From Anisus vortex (taxonomy: Eukaryota > Mollusca > Gastropoda > Planorbidae): DNA of 64,000 bases. Below the pieces are notes generated by a model. The model did no database searches. It saw only the letters and a list, made by a program, of their open reading frames with translations, and had not been told where the DNA came from. A program made the translations under genes and the position numbers. The stretch covers positions 21,356,181 through 21,420,180 of the forward strand of contig OX421506.1 in the NCBI GenBank assembly GCA_949126835.1, written 5' to 3'. Of the stretch, positions 24,309 to 38,144 are shown piece after piece; the stretch's first letter is position 1; each line of letters opens with the position of its first letter.

Positions 24309-27300
24309 GAAAGAGTGAGATTGAAAGAATGAAATTGAAAGAGTGAGATTGAAAGAGTGAGATTGAAAGAGTGAGATTGAAAGAGTGAGATTGAAAGAGT
24401 GAGATTGAAAGAGTGAGATTGAAAGAGTGAGATTGAAAGAGTGAGATTGAAAGAGTGAGATTGAAAGAGTGAGATTGAAAGAGTGAGATTGAAAGAGATT
24501 GAAAGAGTGAGATTGAAAGAAAGAGATTGAAAGAGTGAGATTGAAAGAGTGAGATTGAAAGAGTGAGATTGAAAGAGTGAGATTGAAAGTGAGATTTAAA
24601 GAGTGAGATTGAAAGTGAGATTGAAAAAGTGAGATTGAAAGAGTGAGATTGAAAAAGCGAGATTGAAAGAGTGAGATTGAAAGTGTGAAATTGTAAGAGT
24701 GAGATTGAAAGAGTGAGATTGAAAGAGTGAGTTTGAAAGAGATTGAAAAATTGAGATTGAAAGAGTGAGATTGAAAGAGTGAGATTGAAAGAGTGAGATT
24801 GAAAAAGCGAGATTGAAAGAGTGAGATTGAAAGAGATTGAAAGAGATTGAAAGAGTGAGATTGAAAGTGAGATTGAAAGAGTGAGATTGAAAGAAAGAGA
24901 TTGAAAGAGTGAGATTGAAAGAGTGAGATTGAAAGTGAGATTGAAAGAGTGATATTGAAAGTGATATTGAAAGAGTGATATTGAAAGTGAGATTGAAAGA
25001 GTGATATTGAAAGTGAGATTGAAAGAGTGAAATTGAAAGAGTGAGATTGAAAGAGTGAGATTGAACGAGTGAGATTAAAAGAGTGAGATTGAAAGAGATT
25101 GAAAGAGATTGAAAGAGTGAGATTGAAAGAGTGAGATTCAAAGAGTGAGATTGAAAGAGTGAGATTGAAAGAGTGAGATTGAAAAAGTGAGATTGAAAGA
25201 GTGAGATTGAAAGAGTGAGATTGAAAGAGTGAGATTGAAAGAGTGAGATTGAAAGAGTGAGATTGAAAGAGTGAGATTGAAAGAGTGAGATTGAAAGAGT
25301 GAGATTGAAAGAGTGAGATTGAAAGAGTGAGATTGAAAGAGTGAGATTGAAAGAGTGAGATTGAAAGAGTGAGATTGAAAGAGTGAGATTGAAAGAGTGA
25401 GATTGAAAGAGTGTTTGAAAGAGATTGAAAGAGTGAGATGGAAAGAAAGATATTGAAAGAGTGAGATTGAAAGAGTGAGATTGAAAGAGTGAGATTGAAA
25501 AAGCGAGATTGAAAGAGTAAGATTGAAAGAGATTGAAAGAGATTGAAAGAGATTGAAAGAGTGAGATTGAAAGTGAGATTGAAAGAGTGAGATTGAAAGA
25601 AAGCGATTGAAAGAGTGAGATTGAAAGAGTGAGATCTAAAGAGTGATATTGAAAGTGAGATTGAAAGAGTGATATTGAAAGTGAGATTGAAAGAGTGATA
25701 TTGAAAATGAGATTGAAAGAGTGAGATTTAAAGAGTGAGATTGAAAGAGTGAGATTGAAAGAGTGAGATTGAAAGAGTGAGATTGAAAGAGATTGAAAGA
25801 GATTGAAAGAGTGAGATTGAAAGAGTGAGATTGAAAGAGTGAGATTGAAAGAGTGAGATTGAAAGAATGAAATTAAAAGAGTGAGATTGAAAGAGTGAGA
25901 TTGAAAGAGTGAGATTGAAAGAGTGAGATTGAAAGAGTGAGATTGAAAGAGTGAGATTGAAAGAGTGAGATTGAAAGAGTGAGATTGAAAGAGTGAAATT
26001 GAAAGAGTGAGATTGAAAAAGCGAGATTGAAAGAGTGAGATTGAAAGAGTGTTTGAAAGAGATTGAAAGAGTGAGATGGAAAGAAAGATATTGAAAGAGT
26101 GAGATTGATAGAGTGAGATTGAAAGAGTGAGATTGAAAAAGCGAGATTGAAAAAGTGGGATTAAAAGAGATTGAAAGAGATTGAAAGAGATTAAAAGAGT
26201 GAGATTGAAAGTGAGATTGAAAGAGTGAGATTGAAAGAAAGAGATTGAAAGATTGAGATTGAAAGAGTGAGATTGAAAGAGTGAGATTGAAAGAGATTGA
26301 AAGAGTGAGATGAAAGAAAGAGATTGAAAGAGTGAGATTGAAAGAGTGAGATTGAAAGAGTGAGATTGAAAGAGTGAGATTGAAAGTGAGATTGAAAGAG
26401 TGAGATTGAAAGTGAGATTGAAAGAGTGAGATTGAAAGAGTGAGATTGAAAGAGTGAGATTGAAAGAGTGAGATTGAAAGAGTGAGATTGAAAGAGTGAG
26501 ATTGAAAGAGTGAGATTGAAAGAGTGAGATTGAAAGAGTGAGATTGAAAGAGTGAGATTGAAAGAGTGAGATTGAAAAAGAGAATGAAAGAGTGAGATTA
26601 AAAGAAAGATATTGAAAGAGTGAGATTGAAAAAGCGAGATTGAAAGAGTGAGATTGAAAGAGATTGAAAGAGATTGAAAGAGTGAGATTGAAAGTGAGAT
26701 TGAAAGAGTGAGATTGAAAGAAAGAGATTGAAAGAGTGAGATTGAAAGAGTGAGATTGAAAGAGTGAGATTGAAAGAGTGAGATTGAAAGTGAGATTGAA
26801 AGAGTGATATTGAAAGTGATATTGAAAGAGTGATATTGAAAGTGAGATTGAAAGAGTGATATTGAAAGTGAGATTGAAAGAGTGAGATTGAAAGAGTGAG
26901 ATTGAAAGAGTGAGATTGAACGAGTGAGATTGAAAGAGTGAGATTGAAAGAGATTGAAAGAGATTGAAAGAGTGAGATTGAAAGAGTGAGATTGAAAGAG
27001 TGAGATTGAAAGAGCGAGATTGAAAGAGTGAGATTGAAAGAGATTAAAAGAGATTGAAAGAGATTGAAAGAGATTGAAAGAGTGAGATTGAAAGTGAGAT
27101 TGAAAGAGTGAGATTGAAAGAAAGCGATTGAAAGAGTGAGATTGAAAGAGTGAGATTGAAAGAGTGATATTGAAAGTGAGATTGAAAGAGTGATATTGAA
27201 AGTGAGATTGAAAGAGTGATATTGAAAATGAGATTGAAAGAGTGAGATTTAAAGAGTGAGATTGAAAGAGTGAGATTGAAAGAGTGAGATTGAAAGAGTG

Positions 27301-30300
27301 AGATTGAAAGAGTGAGATTGAAAGAGATTAAAAGAGATTGAAAGAGATTGAAAGAGATTGAAAGAGTGAGATTGAAAGTGAGATTGAAAGAGTGAGATTG
27401 AAAGAAAGCGATTGAAAGAGTGAGATTGAAAGAGTGAGATTGAAAGAGTGATATTGAAAGTGAGATTGAAAGAGTGATATTGAAAGTGAGATTGAAAGAG
27501 TGATATTGAAAATGAGATTGAAAGAGTGAGATTTAAAGAGTGAGATTGAAAGAGTGAGATTGAAAGAGTGAGATTGAAAGAGTGAGATTGAAAGAGTGAG
27601 ATTGAAAGAGATTGAAAGAGATTGAAAGAGTGAGATTGAAAGAGTGAGATTGAAAGAGTGAGATTGAAAGAGTGAGATTGAAAGAGTGAGATTGAAAGAA
27701 TGAAATTGAAAGAGTGAGATTTAAAGAGTGAGATTGAAAGAGTGAGATTGAAAGAGTGAGATTGAAAGAGTGAGATTGAAAGAGTGAGATTGAAAGAGTG
27801 AGATTGAAAGAGTGAGATTGAAAGAGTGAGATTGAAAGAGTGAGATTGAAAGAGTGAGATTGAAAAAGTGAGATTAAAAGAGATTGAAAGAGATTGAAAG
27901 AGATTGAAAGAGATTGAAAGAGTGAGATTGAAAGTGAGATTGAAGGAGTGAGATTGAAAGAAAAAGATTGAAAAAGAGAATAAAAGAGTGAGATTGAAAG
28001 AAAGATATTGAAAGATTGAGATTGAAAGAGTGAGATTGAAAGAGTGAGATTGAAAGAGTAAGATTGAAAGAGTGAGATTGAAAGAGGTTGAAAGATTGAG
28101 ATTGAAAGAGTGAGATTGAAAGTGAGATTTAAAGAGTGAGATTTAAAGCGTGAGATTGAAAGTGAGATTGAAAGAGTGAGATTGAAAGAGTGAGATTGAA
28201 AGAGATTGAAAGAGTGAGATGAAAGAAAGAGATTGAAAGAGTGAGATTGAAAGAGTGAGATTGAAAGAGTGAGATTGAAAGTGAGATTGAAAGTGAGATT
28301 GAAAGAGTGAGATTGAAAGAGTGAGATTGAAAGAGTGAGATTGAAAGAGTGAGATTGAAAGAGTGAGATTGAAAGAGTGAGATTGAAAGAGTGAGATTGA
28401 AAGAGTGAGATTGAAAGAGTGAGATTGAAAGAGTGAGATTGAAAGAGTGAGATTGAAAGAGTGAGATTGAAAGAGTGTTTGAAAGAAATTGAAAGAGTGA
28501 GATGGAAAGAAAGATATTGAAAGAGTGAGATTGAAAGAGTGAGATTGAAAGAGTGAGATTGAAAGAGTGAGATTGAAAAAGCGAGATTGAAAGAGTGAGA
28601 TTGAAAGAGATTGAAAGAGATTGAAAGAGATTGAAAGAGTGAGATTGAAAGTGAGATTGAAAGAGTGAGATTGAAAGAAAGAGATTGAAAGAGTGAGATT
28701 GAAAGAGTGAGATTGAAAGAGTGATATTGAAAGTGAGATTGAAAGAGTGATATTGAAAGTGAGATTGAAAGAGTGATATTGAAAGTGAGATTGAAAGAGT
28801 GATATTGAAAGAGAGATTGAAAGAGTGAGATTGAAAGAGTGAGATTGAAAGAGTGAGATTGAAACAGTGAGATTGAAAGAGTGAGATTGAAAGAGATTGA
28901 AAGAGATTGAAAGAGATTGAAAGAGTGAGATTGAAAGAGTGAGATTGAAAGAGTGAGATTGAAAGAGTGAGATTGAAAAAGTGAGATTGAAAGAGTGAGA
29001 TTGAAAGAGTGAGATTGAAAGAGTGAGATTGAAAGAGTGAGATTGAAAGAGTGAGATTGAAAGAGTGAGATTGAAAGAGTGAGATTGAAAGAGTGAGATT
29101 GAAAGAGTGAGATTGAAAGAGTGAGATTGAAAGAGTGAGATTGAAAGAGTGAGATTGAAAGAGTGAGATTGAAAGAGTGAGATTGAAAGAGTGAGATTAA
29201 AAGAGTGAGATTGAAAGAGTGAGATTGAAAGAGTGAGATTGAAAGAGTGTTTGAAAGAGATTGAAAGAGTGAGATGGAAAGAAAGATATTGAAAGAGTGA
29301 GATTGAAAGAGTGAGATTGAAAGAGTGAGATTGAAAAAGCGAGATTGAAAGAGTGAGATTGAAAGAGATTGAAAGAGATTGAAAGAGATTGAAAGAGTGA
29401 GATTGAAAGTGAGATTGAAAGAGTGAGATTGAAAGAGTGAGATTGAAAGAGTGAGATTGAAAGAGTGAGATTGAAAGAGTGAGATTAAAAGAGTGAGATT
29501 GAAAGAGTGAGATTGAAAGAGTGAGATTGAAAGATTGAGATTGAAAGAGTGAGATTGAAAGAGTGAGATTGAAAGAGTGAGATTGAAAGAGTGAGATTGA
29601 AAGAGTGAGATTGAAAGAGTGAGATTGAAAGAGTGAGATTGAAAGAGATTGAAAGAGTGAGATGGAAAGAAAGATATTGAAAGAGTGAGATTGAAAGAGT
29701 GAGATTGAAAGAGTGAGATTGAAAAAGCGAGATTGAAAGAGTGAGATTGAAAGAGATTGAAAGAGATTGAAAGAGATTGAAAGAGTGAGATTGAAAGTAA
29801 GATTGAAAGAGTGAGATTGAAAGTGAGATTGAAAGAGTGATATTGAAAGTGAGATTGAAAGAAAGATATTGAAAGTGAGATTGAAAGAGTGATATTGAAA
29901 ATGAGATTGAAAGAAAGAGATTGAAAGAGTGAGATTGAAAGAGTGAGATTGAAAGAGTGAGATTGAAAGTGAGATTGAAAGAGTGATATTGAAAGTGAGA
30001 TTGAAAGAAAGATATTGAAAGTGAGATTGAAAGAGTGATATTGAAAGTGAGATTGAAAGAGTGAGATTGAAAGAGTGAGATTGAAAGAGTGAGATTGAAA
30101 GAGTGAGATTGAAAGAGTGATATTGAAAGAGATTGAAAGAGATTGAAAGAGTGAGATTGAAAGTGTGAGATTGAAAGAGTGAGATTGAAAGAGTGAGATT
30201 GAAAGAGTGAGATTGAAAGAGTGAGATTGAAAGAGTGAGATTGAAAGAGTGAGATTGAAAGAGTGAGATTGAAAGAGTGAGATTGAAAGAGTGAGATTGA

Positions 30301-33300
30301 AAGAGTGAGATTGAAAGAGTGAGATTGAACGAGTGAGATTGAAAGAGTGAGGTTGAAAGAGTGAGATTGAAAGAGTGAGATTGAAAGAGTGAGATTGAAA
30401 GAGTGAGATTGAAAGAGTGAGATTGAAAGAGTGTTTGAAAGAGATTGAAAGAGTGAGATGGAAAGAAAGATATTGAAAGAGTGAGATTGAAAGAGTGAGA
30501 TTGAAAGAGTGAGATTGAAAAAGCGAGATTGAAAGAGTGAGATTGAAAGAGATTGAAAGAGATTGAAAGAGATTGAAAGAGATTGAAAGAGTGAGATTGA
30601 AAGTGAGATTGAAAGAGTGAGATTGAAAGAAAGCGATTGAAAGAGTGAGATTGAAAGAGTGAGATTGAAAGAGTGATATTGAAAGTGAGATTGAAAGAGT
30701 GATATTGAAAGTGAGATTGAAAGAGTGATATTGAAAATGAGATTGAAAGAGTGAGATTTAAAGAGTGAGATTGAAAGAGTGAGATTGAAAGAGTGAGATT
30801 GAAAGAGTGAGATTGAAAGAGATTGAAAGAGATTGAAAGAGTGAGATTGAAAGAGTGAGATTGAAAGAGTGAGATTGAAAGAGTGAGATTGAAAGAGTGA
30901 GATTGAAAGAGTGAGATTGAAAGAGTGAGATTGAAAGAGTGAGATTGAAAGAGTGAGATTGAAAGAGTGAGATTGAAAGAGTGAGATTGAAAGAGTGAGA
31001 TTGAAAGAGTGAGATTGAAAGAGTGAGATTGAAAGAGTGAGATTGAAAGAGTGAGATTGAAAGAGTGAGATTGAAAGAGTGAGATTGAAAGAGTGAGATT
31101 GAAAGAGTGAGATTGAAAGAGTGAGATTGAAAGAGTGAGATTGAAAGAGTGAGATTGAAAGAGTGAGATTGAAAGAGTGAGATTGAAAGAGTGAGATTGA
31201 AAGAGTGAGATTGAAAGAGTGAGATTAAAAGAGTGAGATTGAAAGAGTGAGATTGAAAGAGTGAGATTGAAAGAGTGTTTGAAAGAGATTGAAAGAGTGA
31301 GATGGAAAGAAAGATATTGAAAGAGTGAGATTGAAAGAGTGAGATTGAAAGAGTGAGATTGAAAAAGCGAGATTGAAAGAGTGAGATTGAAAGAGATTGA
31401 AAGAGATTGAAAGAGATTGAAAGAGTGAGATTGAAAGTGAGATTGAAAGAGTGAGATTGAAAGAGTGAGATTGAAAGAGTGAGATTGAAAGAGTGAGATT
31501 GAAAGAGTGAGATTGAAAGAGTGAGATTGAAAGAGTGAGATTGAAAGAGTGAGATTGAAAGAGTGAGATTGAAAGAGTGAGATTGAAAGAGTGAGATTGA
31601 AAGAGTGAGATTGAAAGAGTGAGATTGAAAGAGTGAGATTGAAAGAGTGAGATTGAAAGAGTGAGATTGAAAGAGTGAGATTGAAAGAGTGAGATTGAAA
31701 GAGTGAGATTGAAAGAGTGTTTGAAAAAGATTGAAAGAGTGAGATGGAAATAAAGATATTGAAAGAGTGAGATTGAAAGAGTGAGATTGAAAGAGTGAGA
31801 TTGAAAAAGCGAGATTGAAAGAGTGAGATTAAAAGAGATTGAAAGAGATTGAAAGAGATTGAAAGAGATTGAAAGAGTGAGATTGAAAGTGAGATTGAAA
31901 GAGTGAGATTGAAAGAAAGAGATTGAAAGAGTGAGATTGAAAGAGTGAGATTGAAAGAGTGAGATTGAAAGTGAGATTAAAAGAGTGAGATTGAAAGAGT
32001 GAGATTGAAAGAGTGAGATTGAAAGAGTGATATTGAAAGAGATTGAAAGAGATTGAAAGAGTGAGATTGAAAGTGTGAGATTGAAAGAGTGAGATTGAAA
32101 GAGTGAGATTGAAAGAGTGAGATTGAAAGAGTGAGATTGAAAGAGTGAGATTGAAAGAGTGAGATTGAAAGAGTGAGATTGAAAGAGTGAGATTGAAAGA
32201 GTGAGATTGAAAGAGTGAGATTGAAAGAGTGAGATTGAAAGAGTGAGATTGAACGAGTGAGATTGAAAGAGTGAGATTGAAAGAGTGATATTGAAAGAGA
32301 TTGAAAGAGATTGAAAGAGTGAGATTGAAAGTGTGAGATTGAAAGAGTGAGATTGAAAGAGTGAGATTGAAAGAGTGAGATTGAAAGAGTGAGATTGAAA
32401 GAGTGAGATTGAAAGAGTGAGATTGAAAGAGTGAGATTGAAAGAGTGAGATTGAAAGAGTGAGATTGAAAGAGTGAGATTGAAAGAGTGAGATTGAACGA
32501 GTGAGATTGAAAGAGTGAGGTTGAAAGAGTGAGATTGAAAGAGTGAGATTGAAAGAGTGAGATTGAAAGAGTGAGATTGAAAGAGTGAGATTGAAAGAGT
32601 GTTTGAAAGAGATTGAAAGAGTGAGATGGAAAGAAAGATATTGAAAGAGTGAGATTGAAAGAGTGAGATTGAAAGAGTGAGATTGAAAAAGCGAGATTGA
32701 AAGAGTGAGATTGAAAGAGATTGAAAGAGATTGAATGAGATTGAAAGAGATTGAAAGAGTGAGATTGAAAGTGAGATTGAAAGAGTGAGATTGAAAGAAA
32801 GCGATTGAAAGAGTGAGATTGAAAGAGTGAGATTGAAAGAGTGATATTGAAAGTGAGATTGAAAGAGTGATATTGAAAGTGAGATTGAAAGAGTGATATT
32901 GAAAATGAGATTGAAAGAGTGAGATTTAAAGAGTGAGATTGAAAGAGTGAGATTGAAAGAGTGAGATTGAAAGAGTGAGATTGAAAGAGATTGAAAGAGA
33001 TTGAAAGAGTGAGATTGAAAGAGTGAGATTGAAAGAGTGAGATTGAAAGAGTGATATTGAAAGAGTGAGATTGAAAGATTGATATTGAAAGAGTGAGATT
33101 GAAAGAGTGAGATTGAAAGAGTGAGATTGAAAGAGTGAGATTGAAAGAGTGAGATTGAAAGAGTGAGATTGAAAGAGTGAGATTGAAAGAGTGAGATTGA
33201 AAGAGTGAGATTGAAAGAGTGAGATTGAAAGAGTGAGATTGAAAGAGTGAGATTGAAAGAGTGAGATTGAAAGAGTGAGATTGAAAGAGTGAGATTGAAA

Positions 33301-36300
33301 GAGTGAGATTGAAAGAGTGAGATTGAAAGAGTGAGATTGAAAGAGTGAGATTGAAAGAGTGAGATTGAAAGAGTGAGATTAAAAGAGTGAGATTGAAAGA
33401 GTGAGATTGAAAGAGTGAGATTGAAAGAGTGTTTGAAAGAGATTAAAAGAGTGAGATGGAAAGAAAGATATTGAAAGAGTGAGATTGAAAGAGTGAGATT
33501 GAAAGAGTGAGATTGAAAAAGCGAGATTGAAAGAGTGAGATTGAAAGAGATTGAAAGAGATTGAAAGAGATTGAAAGAGTGAGATTGAAAGTGAGATTGA
33601 AAGAGTGAGATTGAAAGAGTGAGATTGAAAGAGTGAGATTGAAAGAGTGAGATTGAAAGAGTGAGATTGAAAGAGTGAGATTGAAAGAGTGAGATTGAAA
33701 AAGTGAGATTGAAAGAGTGAGATTGAAAGAGTGAGATTGAAAGAGTGAGATTGAAAGAGTGAGATTGAAAGAGTGAGATTGAAAGAGTGAGATTGAAAGA
33801 GTGAGATTGAAAGAGTGAGATTGAAAGAGTGAGATTGAAAGAGTGAGATTGAAAGAGTGAGATTGAAAGAGTGAGATTGAAAGAGTGAGATTGAAAGAGT
33901 GAGATTGAAAGAGTGAGATTGAAAGAGTGAGATTGAAAGAGTGAGATTGAAAAAGTGAGATTGAAAGAGTGAGATTGAAAGATTGAGATTGAAAGAGTGA
34001 GATTGAACGAATTAGATTGAAAGAGTGAGATTGAAAGAGTGAGATTGAAAGAGTGAGATTGAAAGAGTGAGATTGAAAGAGTGAGATTGAAAGAGTGAGA
34101 TTGAAAGAGTGAGATTGAAAGAGTGAGATTGAAAGAGTGAGATTGAAAGAGTGAGATTGAACGAGTGAGATTGAAAGAGTGAGATTGAAAGAGTGAGATT
34201 GAAAGAGTGAGATTGAAAGAGTGTTTGAAAGAGATTGAAAGAGTGAGATGGAAAGAAAGATATTGAAAGAGTGAGATTTAAAGAACGAGATTGAAAGAGT
34301 GAGATTGAAAAAGCGAGATTGAAAGAGTGAGATTGAAAGAGTGAGATTGAAAGAGTGAGATTGAAAGAGTGAGATTGAAAAAGTGAGATTGAAAGAGTGA
34401 GATTGAAAGAGTGAGATTGAAAGAGTGAGATTGAAAGAGTGAGATTGAAAGAGTGAGATTGAAAGAGTGAGATTGAAAGAGTGAGATTGAAAGAGATTGA
34501 AAGAGATTGAAAGAGATTGAAAGAGTGAGATTGAAAGAGTGAGATTGAAAGAGTGAGATTGAAAGAGTGATATTGAAAGAGATTGAAAGAGATTGAAAGA
34601 GTGAGATTGAAAGAGTGAGATTGAAAGTGTGAGATTGAAAGAGTGAGATTGAAAGAGTGAGATTGAAAGAGTGAGATTGAAAGAGTGAGATTGAAAGAGT
34701 GAGATTGAAAGAGTGAGATTGAAAGAGTGAGATTGAAAGAGTGAGATTGAAAGAGTGAGATTGAAAGAGTGAGATTGAAAAAGTGAGATTGAAAGAGTGA
34801 GATTGAAAGAGTGAGATTGAAAGAGTGAGATTGAAAGAGTGAGATTGAAAGAGTGAGATTGAAAGAGTGAGATTGAAAGAGTGAGATTGAAAGAGTGAGA
34901 TTGAAAGAGTGAGATTGAAAGAGTGTTTGAAAGAGATTGAAAGAGTGAGATGGAAAGAAAGATATTGAACGAGTGAGATTGAAAGAGTGAGATTGAAAGA
35001 GTGAGATTGAAAAAGCGAGATTGAAAGAGTGAGATTGAAAGAGATTGAAAGAGATTGAAAGAGATTGAAAGAGATTGAAAGAGTGAGATTGAAAGTGAGA
35101 TTGAAAGAGTGAGATTGAAAGAAAGAGATTGAAAGAGTGAGATTGAAAGAGTGAGATTGAAAGAGTGTTTGAAAGAGATTGAAAGAGTGAGATGGAAAGA
35201 AAGATATTGAAAGAGTGAGATTGAAAGAGTGAGATTGAAAGAGTGATATTGAAAGTGAGATTGAAAGAGTGAGATTGAAAGAGTGAGATTGAAAGAGTTA
35301 GATTGAAAGAGTGAGATTGAAAGAGTGAGATTGAAAGAGTGAGATTGAAAGAGATTGAAAGAGATTGAAAGAGATTGAAAGAGTGAGATTGAAAGAGTGA
35401 GATTGAAAGAGTGAGATTGAAAGAGTGAGATTGAAAGAGTGAGATTGAAAGAGTGAGATTGAAAGAGTGAGATTGAAAGAGTGAGATTGAAAGAGTGAGA
35501 TTGAAAGAGCGAGATTGAAAGAGTGAGATTGAAAGAGTCAGATTAAAAGAGTGAGATTAAAAAAGTGAGATTGAAAGAGTGAGATTGAAAGAGTGAGATT
35601 GAAAGAGTGAGATTGAAAGAGTGAGATTGAAAGAGTGAGATTGAAAGAGTGAGATTGAAAGAGTGAGATTGAAAGAGTGAGATTGAAAGAGTGAGATTGA
35701 ACGAGTGAGATTGAAAGAGTGAGATTGAAAGAGTGAGATTGAAAGAGTGAGATTGAAAGAGTGAGATTGAAAGAGTGTTTGAAAGAGATTGAAAGAGTGA
35801 GATTGAAAGAGTGAGATTGAAAGAGTGAGATTGAAAGAGTGAGATTGAAAGAGTGAGATTGAAAGAGTGAGATTGAAAGAGTGAGATTGAAAGAGTCAGA
35901 TTGAAAGAGTGAGATTGAAAAAGTGAGATTGAAAGAGTGAGATTGAAAGAGTGAGATTGAAAGAGTGAGATTGAAAGAGTGAGATTGAAAGAGTGAGATT
36001 GAAAGAGTGAGATTGAAAGAGTGAGATTGAAAGATTGAGATTGAAAGAGTGAGATTGAACGAGTGAGATTGAAAGAGTGAGATTGAAAGAGTGAGATTGA
36101 AAGAGTGAGATTGAAAGAGTGAGATTGAAAGAGTGAGATTGAAAGAGTGAGATTGAAAGAGTGAGATTGAAAGAGTGAGATTGAAAGAGTGAGATTGAAA
36201 GAGTGAGATTGAAAGAGTGAGATTGAAAGAGTGAGATTGAACGAGTGAGATTGAAAGAGTGAGATTGAAAGAGTGAGATTGAAAGAGTGTTTGAAAGAGA

Positions 36301-36903
36301 TTGAAAGAGTGAGATGGAAAGAAAGATATTGAAAGAGTGAGATTGAAAGAGTGAGATTGAAAGAGTGAGATTGAAAAAGCGAGATTGAAAGAGTGAGATT
36401 GAAAGAGTGAGATTGAAAGAGTGAGATTGAAAGAGTGAGATTGAAAAAGTGAGATTGAAAGAGTGAGATTGAAAGAGTGAGATTGAAAGAGTGAGATTGA
36501 AAGAGTGAGATTGAAAGAGTGAGATTGAAAGAGTGAGATTGAAAGAGTGAGATTGAAAGAGATTGAAAGAGATTGAAAGAGATTGAAAGAGTGAGATTGA
36601 AAGAGTGAGATTGAAAGAGTGAGATTGAAAGAGTGAGATTGAAAGAGTGAGATTGAAAGAGTGAGATTGAAAGAGTGAGATTGAAAGAGTGAGATTGAAA
36701 GAGTGAGATTGAAAGAGTGAGATTGAAAGAGTGAGATTGAAAGAGTGAGATTGAAAGAGTGAGATTGAAAGAGTGAGATTGAAAGAGTGAGATTGAAAGA
36801 GTGAGATTGAAAGAGTGAGATTGAAAGAGTGAGATTGAAAGAGTGAGATTGAAAGAGTGAGATTGAAAGAGTGAGATTGAAAGAGTGAGATTGAAAGAGT
36901 GAG
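24309..36903. repeat. Giant 14-bp satellite, right block
   Basis: Continuation of the array after the LINE. Up to about 28.8 kb it is the rest of duplication copy 2. Beyond that it is marked by GAGTGTTTGAAAGAGATTG followed by GATGGAAAGAAAGATATTG at irregular spacings of about 0.24-1.2 kb (near 29,246; 30,431; 31,275; 31,719; 32,597; 33,431; 34,223; 34,923; 35,167; 35,777; 36,289). The last 330 bp or so (36,575-36,903) are almost perfect 14-bp copies. The array stops abruptly at GAGTGAG|CAATGAAATA. Confidence 0.97.
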
Positions 36904-38140
36904 CAATGAAATATAGAAAAGTGTTTTCACTATTTTAATAGATGTCGACGTCTTGTGGTGCCCTCGGGGGGAGTAAAGTTATTAGGCTCTCTCAGTAAGA
37001 AGGAGATGGTGGGTGCAGAGAAATATGGGCAAGGGAAAGGGGGAGGGGGAGTTTATGCACCGGGCGCGGGGAGGAGAAATCATGACGTTGGGGAAGAGGC
37101 TGAATGGAGGGTGAGAGGGAGATCAATACATAGTGAAGATAAACGGAATCTCTCTTCAAAGTACAAATGTGTGTGTGTGAGGAGGGGGGTGTAGGAGGTG
37201 GTGTGATGGGATGCGGCTATTGTAAGATGGGTGATGGAGAATCTGTGATTTAGTGAGAGACATAATCTATATCCCTTTTCATATTTTCTTTGTTGTTTTA
37301 TGATTGCATCTTGTAAGAACACATGTTTTTTTTTTTCATTGTTGGAAAAAAGCAACAAAAAATAAACACAAAAAAAAAACAACGAAATAATAAAAAAAAT
37401 ATCAAGAGTAACGGAGGGTGGAGTTGAGGTGCAGGGTACTACAGGGCGCTGCAGGGCGAAGAAAGTTCCGGATGCCTGGGATTTTCTGGCGTGTCTCCGA
37501 TTTTTTTATTTTTATTTTTTTTTCAATTATTTTACTATGTGATGTTGGAGGGTGTTTGTGTGTGTGTGTGTGTGTATGTGTGGGTGTGTATGTGTGTGAG
37601 GTGGAGTGTGGGAGGCGGGGGTAATATGGGGAGCTCGTACCCAGGTCCCATTTAGTCTGGAAGAGGGCTTTGACCTACAGCTGGTTGTTGTTGTTTTTTT
37701 GTTGTTTTTGTCAATTCTCTTTGGGCCTCGGTTTTTTTTTTTTTTTTTTTTAGTTTTACATTTCCGAATCGATTCTTGCACTTACTTGTAGGGCCTCGTG
37801 TGACAAGTAAACAGAACCCTTCCAAATTGTGAACAAAAAAAAAACAGGGTTTCAATTGACAAAATAATCTTGTTAACGAGTGTTATTTATTTCTACTGTA
37901 ACATTTTTTTTAAATAGGAAAATGGAGTGGGGGGGGGGGTGGAGTTTTATTGTAGAGAAAATGGAGTACAGCTTTCTATCGTGGTAGCGAATGAGATATT
38001 GTTGCTTATCACTTTTTACTGGCCGCACAATCTTCTTACAAAGAATCTGGTGCACGCTGCTTCAACAGCCACAGGGAGGAATAATATAGTCTTCGAGAGG
38101 CTGTAAAACCATTAAAAAAAAATAGATCGTTCTTGTGCGA
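36904..38140. other. Low-complexity spacer
   Basis: This holds purine-rich GGGAGG tracts (36,960-37,130), A- and T-runs (37,325-37,380; 37,499-37,525; 37,731-37,751), a (GT)n tract at about 37,555-37,590 and a G-run at 37,929-37,939. The open frames here are short and made of these simple repeats. I see no gene. A stretch near 38,035-38,065 (CTGGTGCACGCTGCTTCAAC) resembles the SINE body and may be a small decayed copy. Confidence 0.5.
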
Positions 38141-38144
38141 GGCA

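Larger units (their letters stand above)
15856..28815. repeat. 10.5-kb segmental duplication inside the satellite, copy 2 (split by LINE)
   Basis: Second copy of the block, directly adjacent to the first. Without the 2,466 bp added by the LINE and its target duplication it is about 10.49 kb, against 10.54 kb for copy 1. It also contains a local doubling of about 280 bp (near 27,045 and 27,325) that copy 1 has once. Conversely, it lacks a stretch present in copy 1 around 13.96-14.24 kb. Confidence 0.8.

Noticed and set aside
3440..36903. CRISPR array or bacterial repeat
   Set aside because: The units are contiguous without unique spacers, no cas genes are present, and the setting is plainly a eukaryotic transposon-rich genome.
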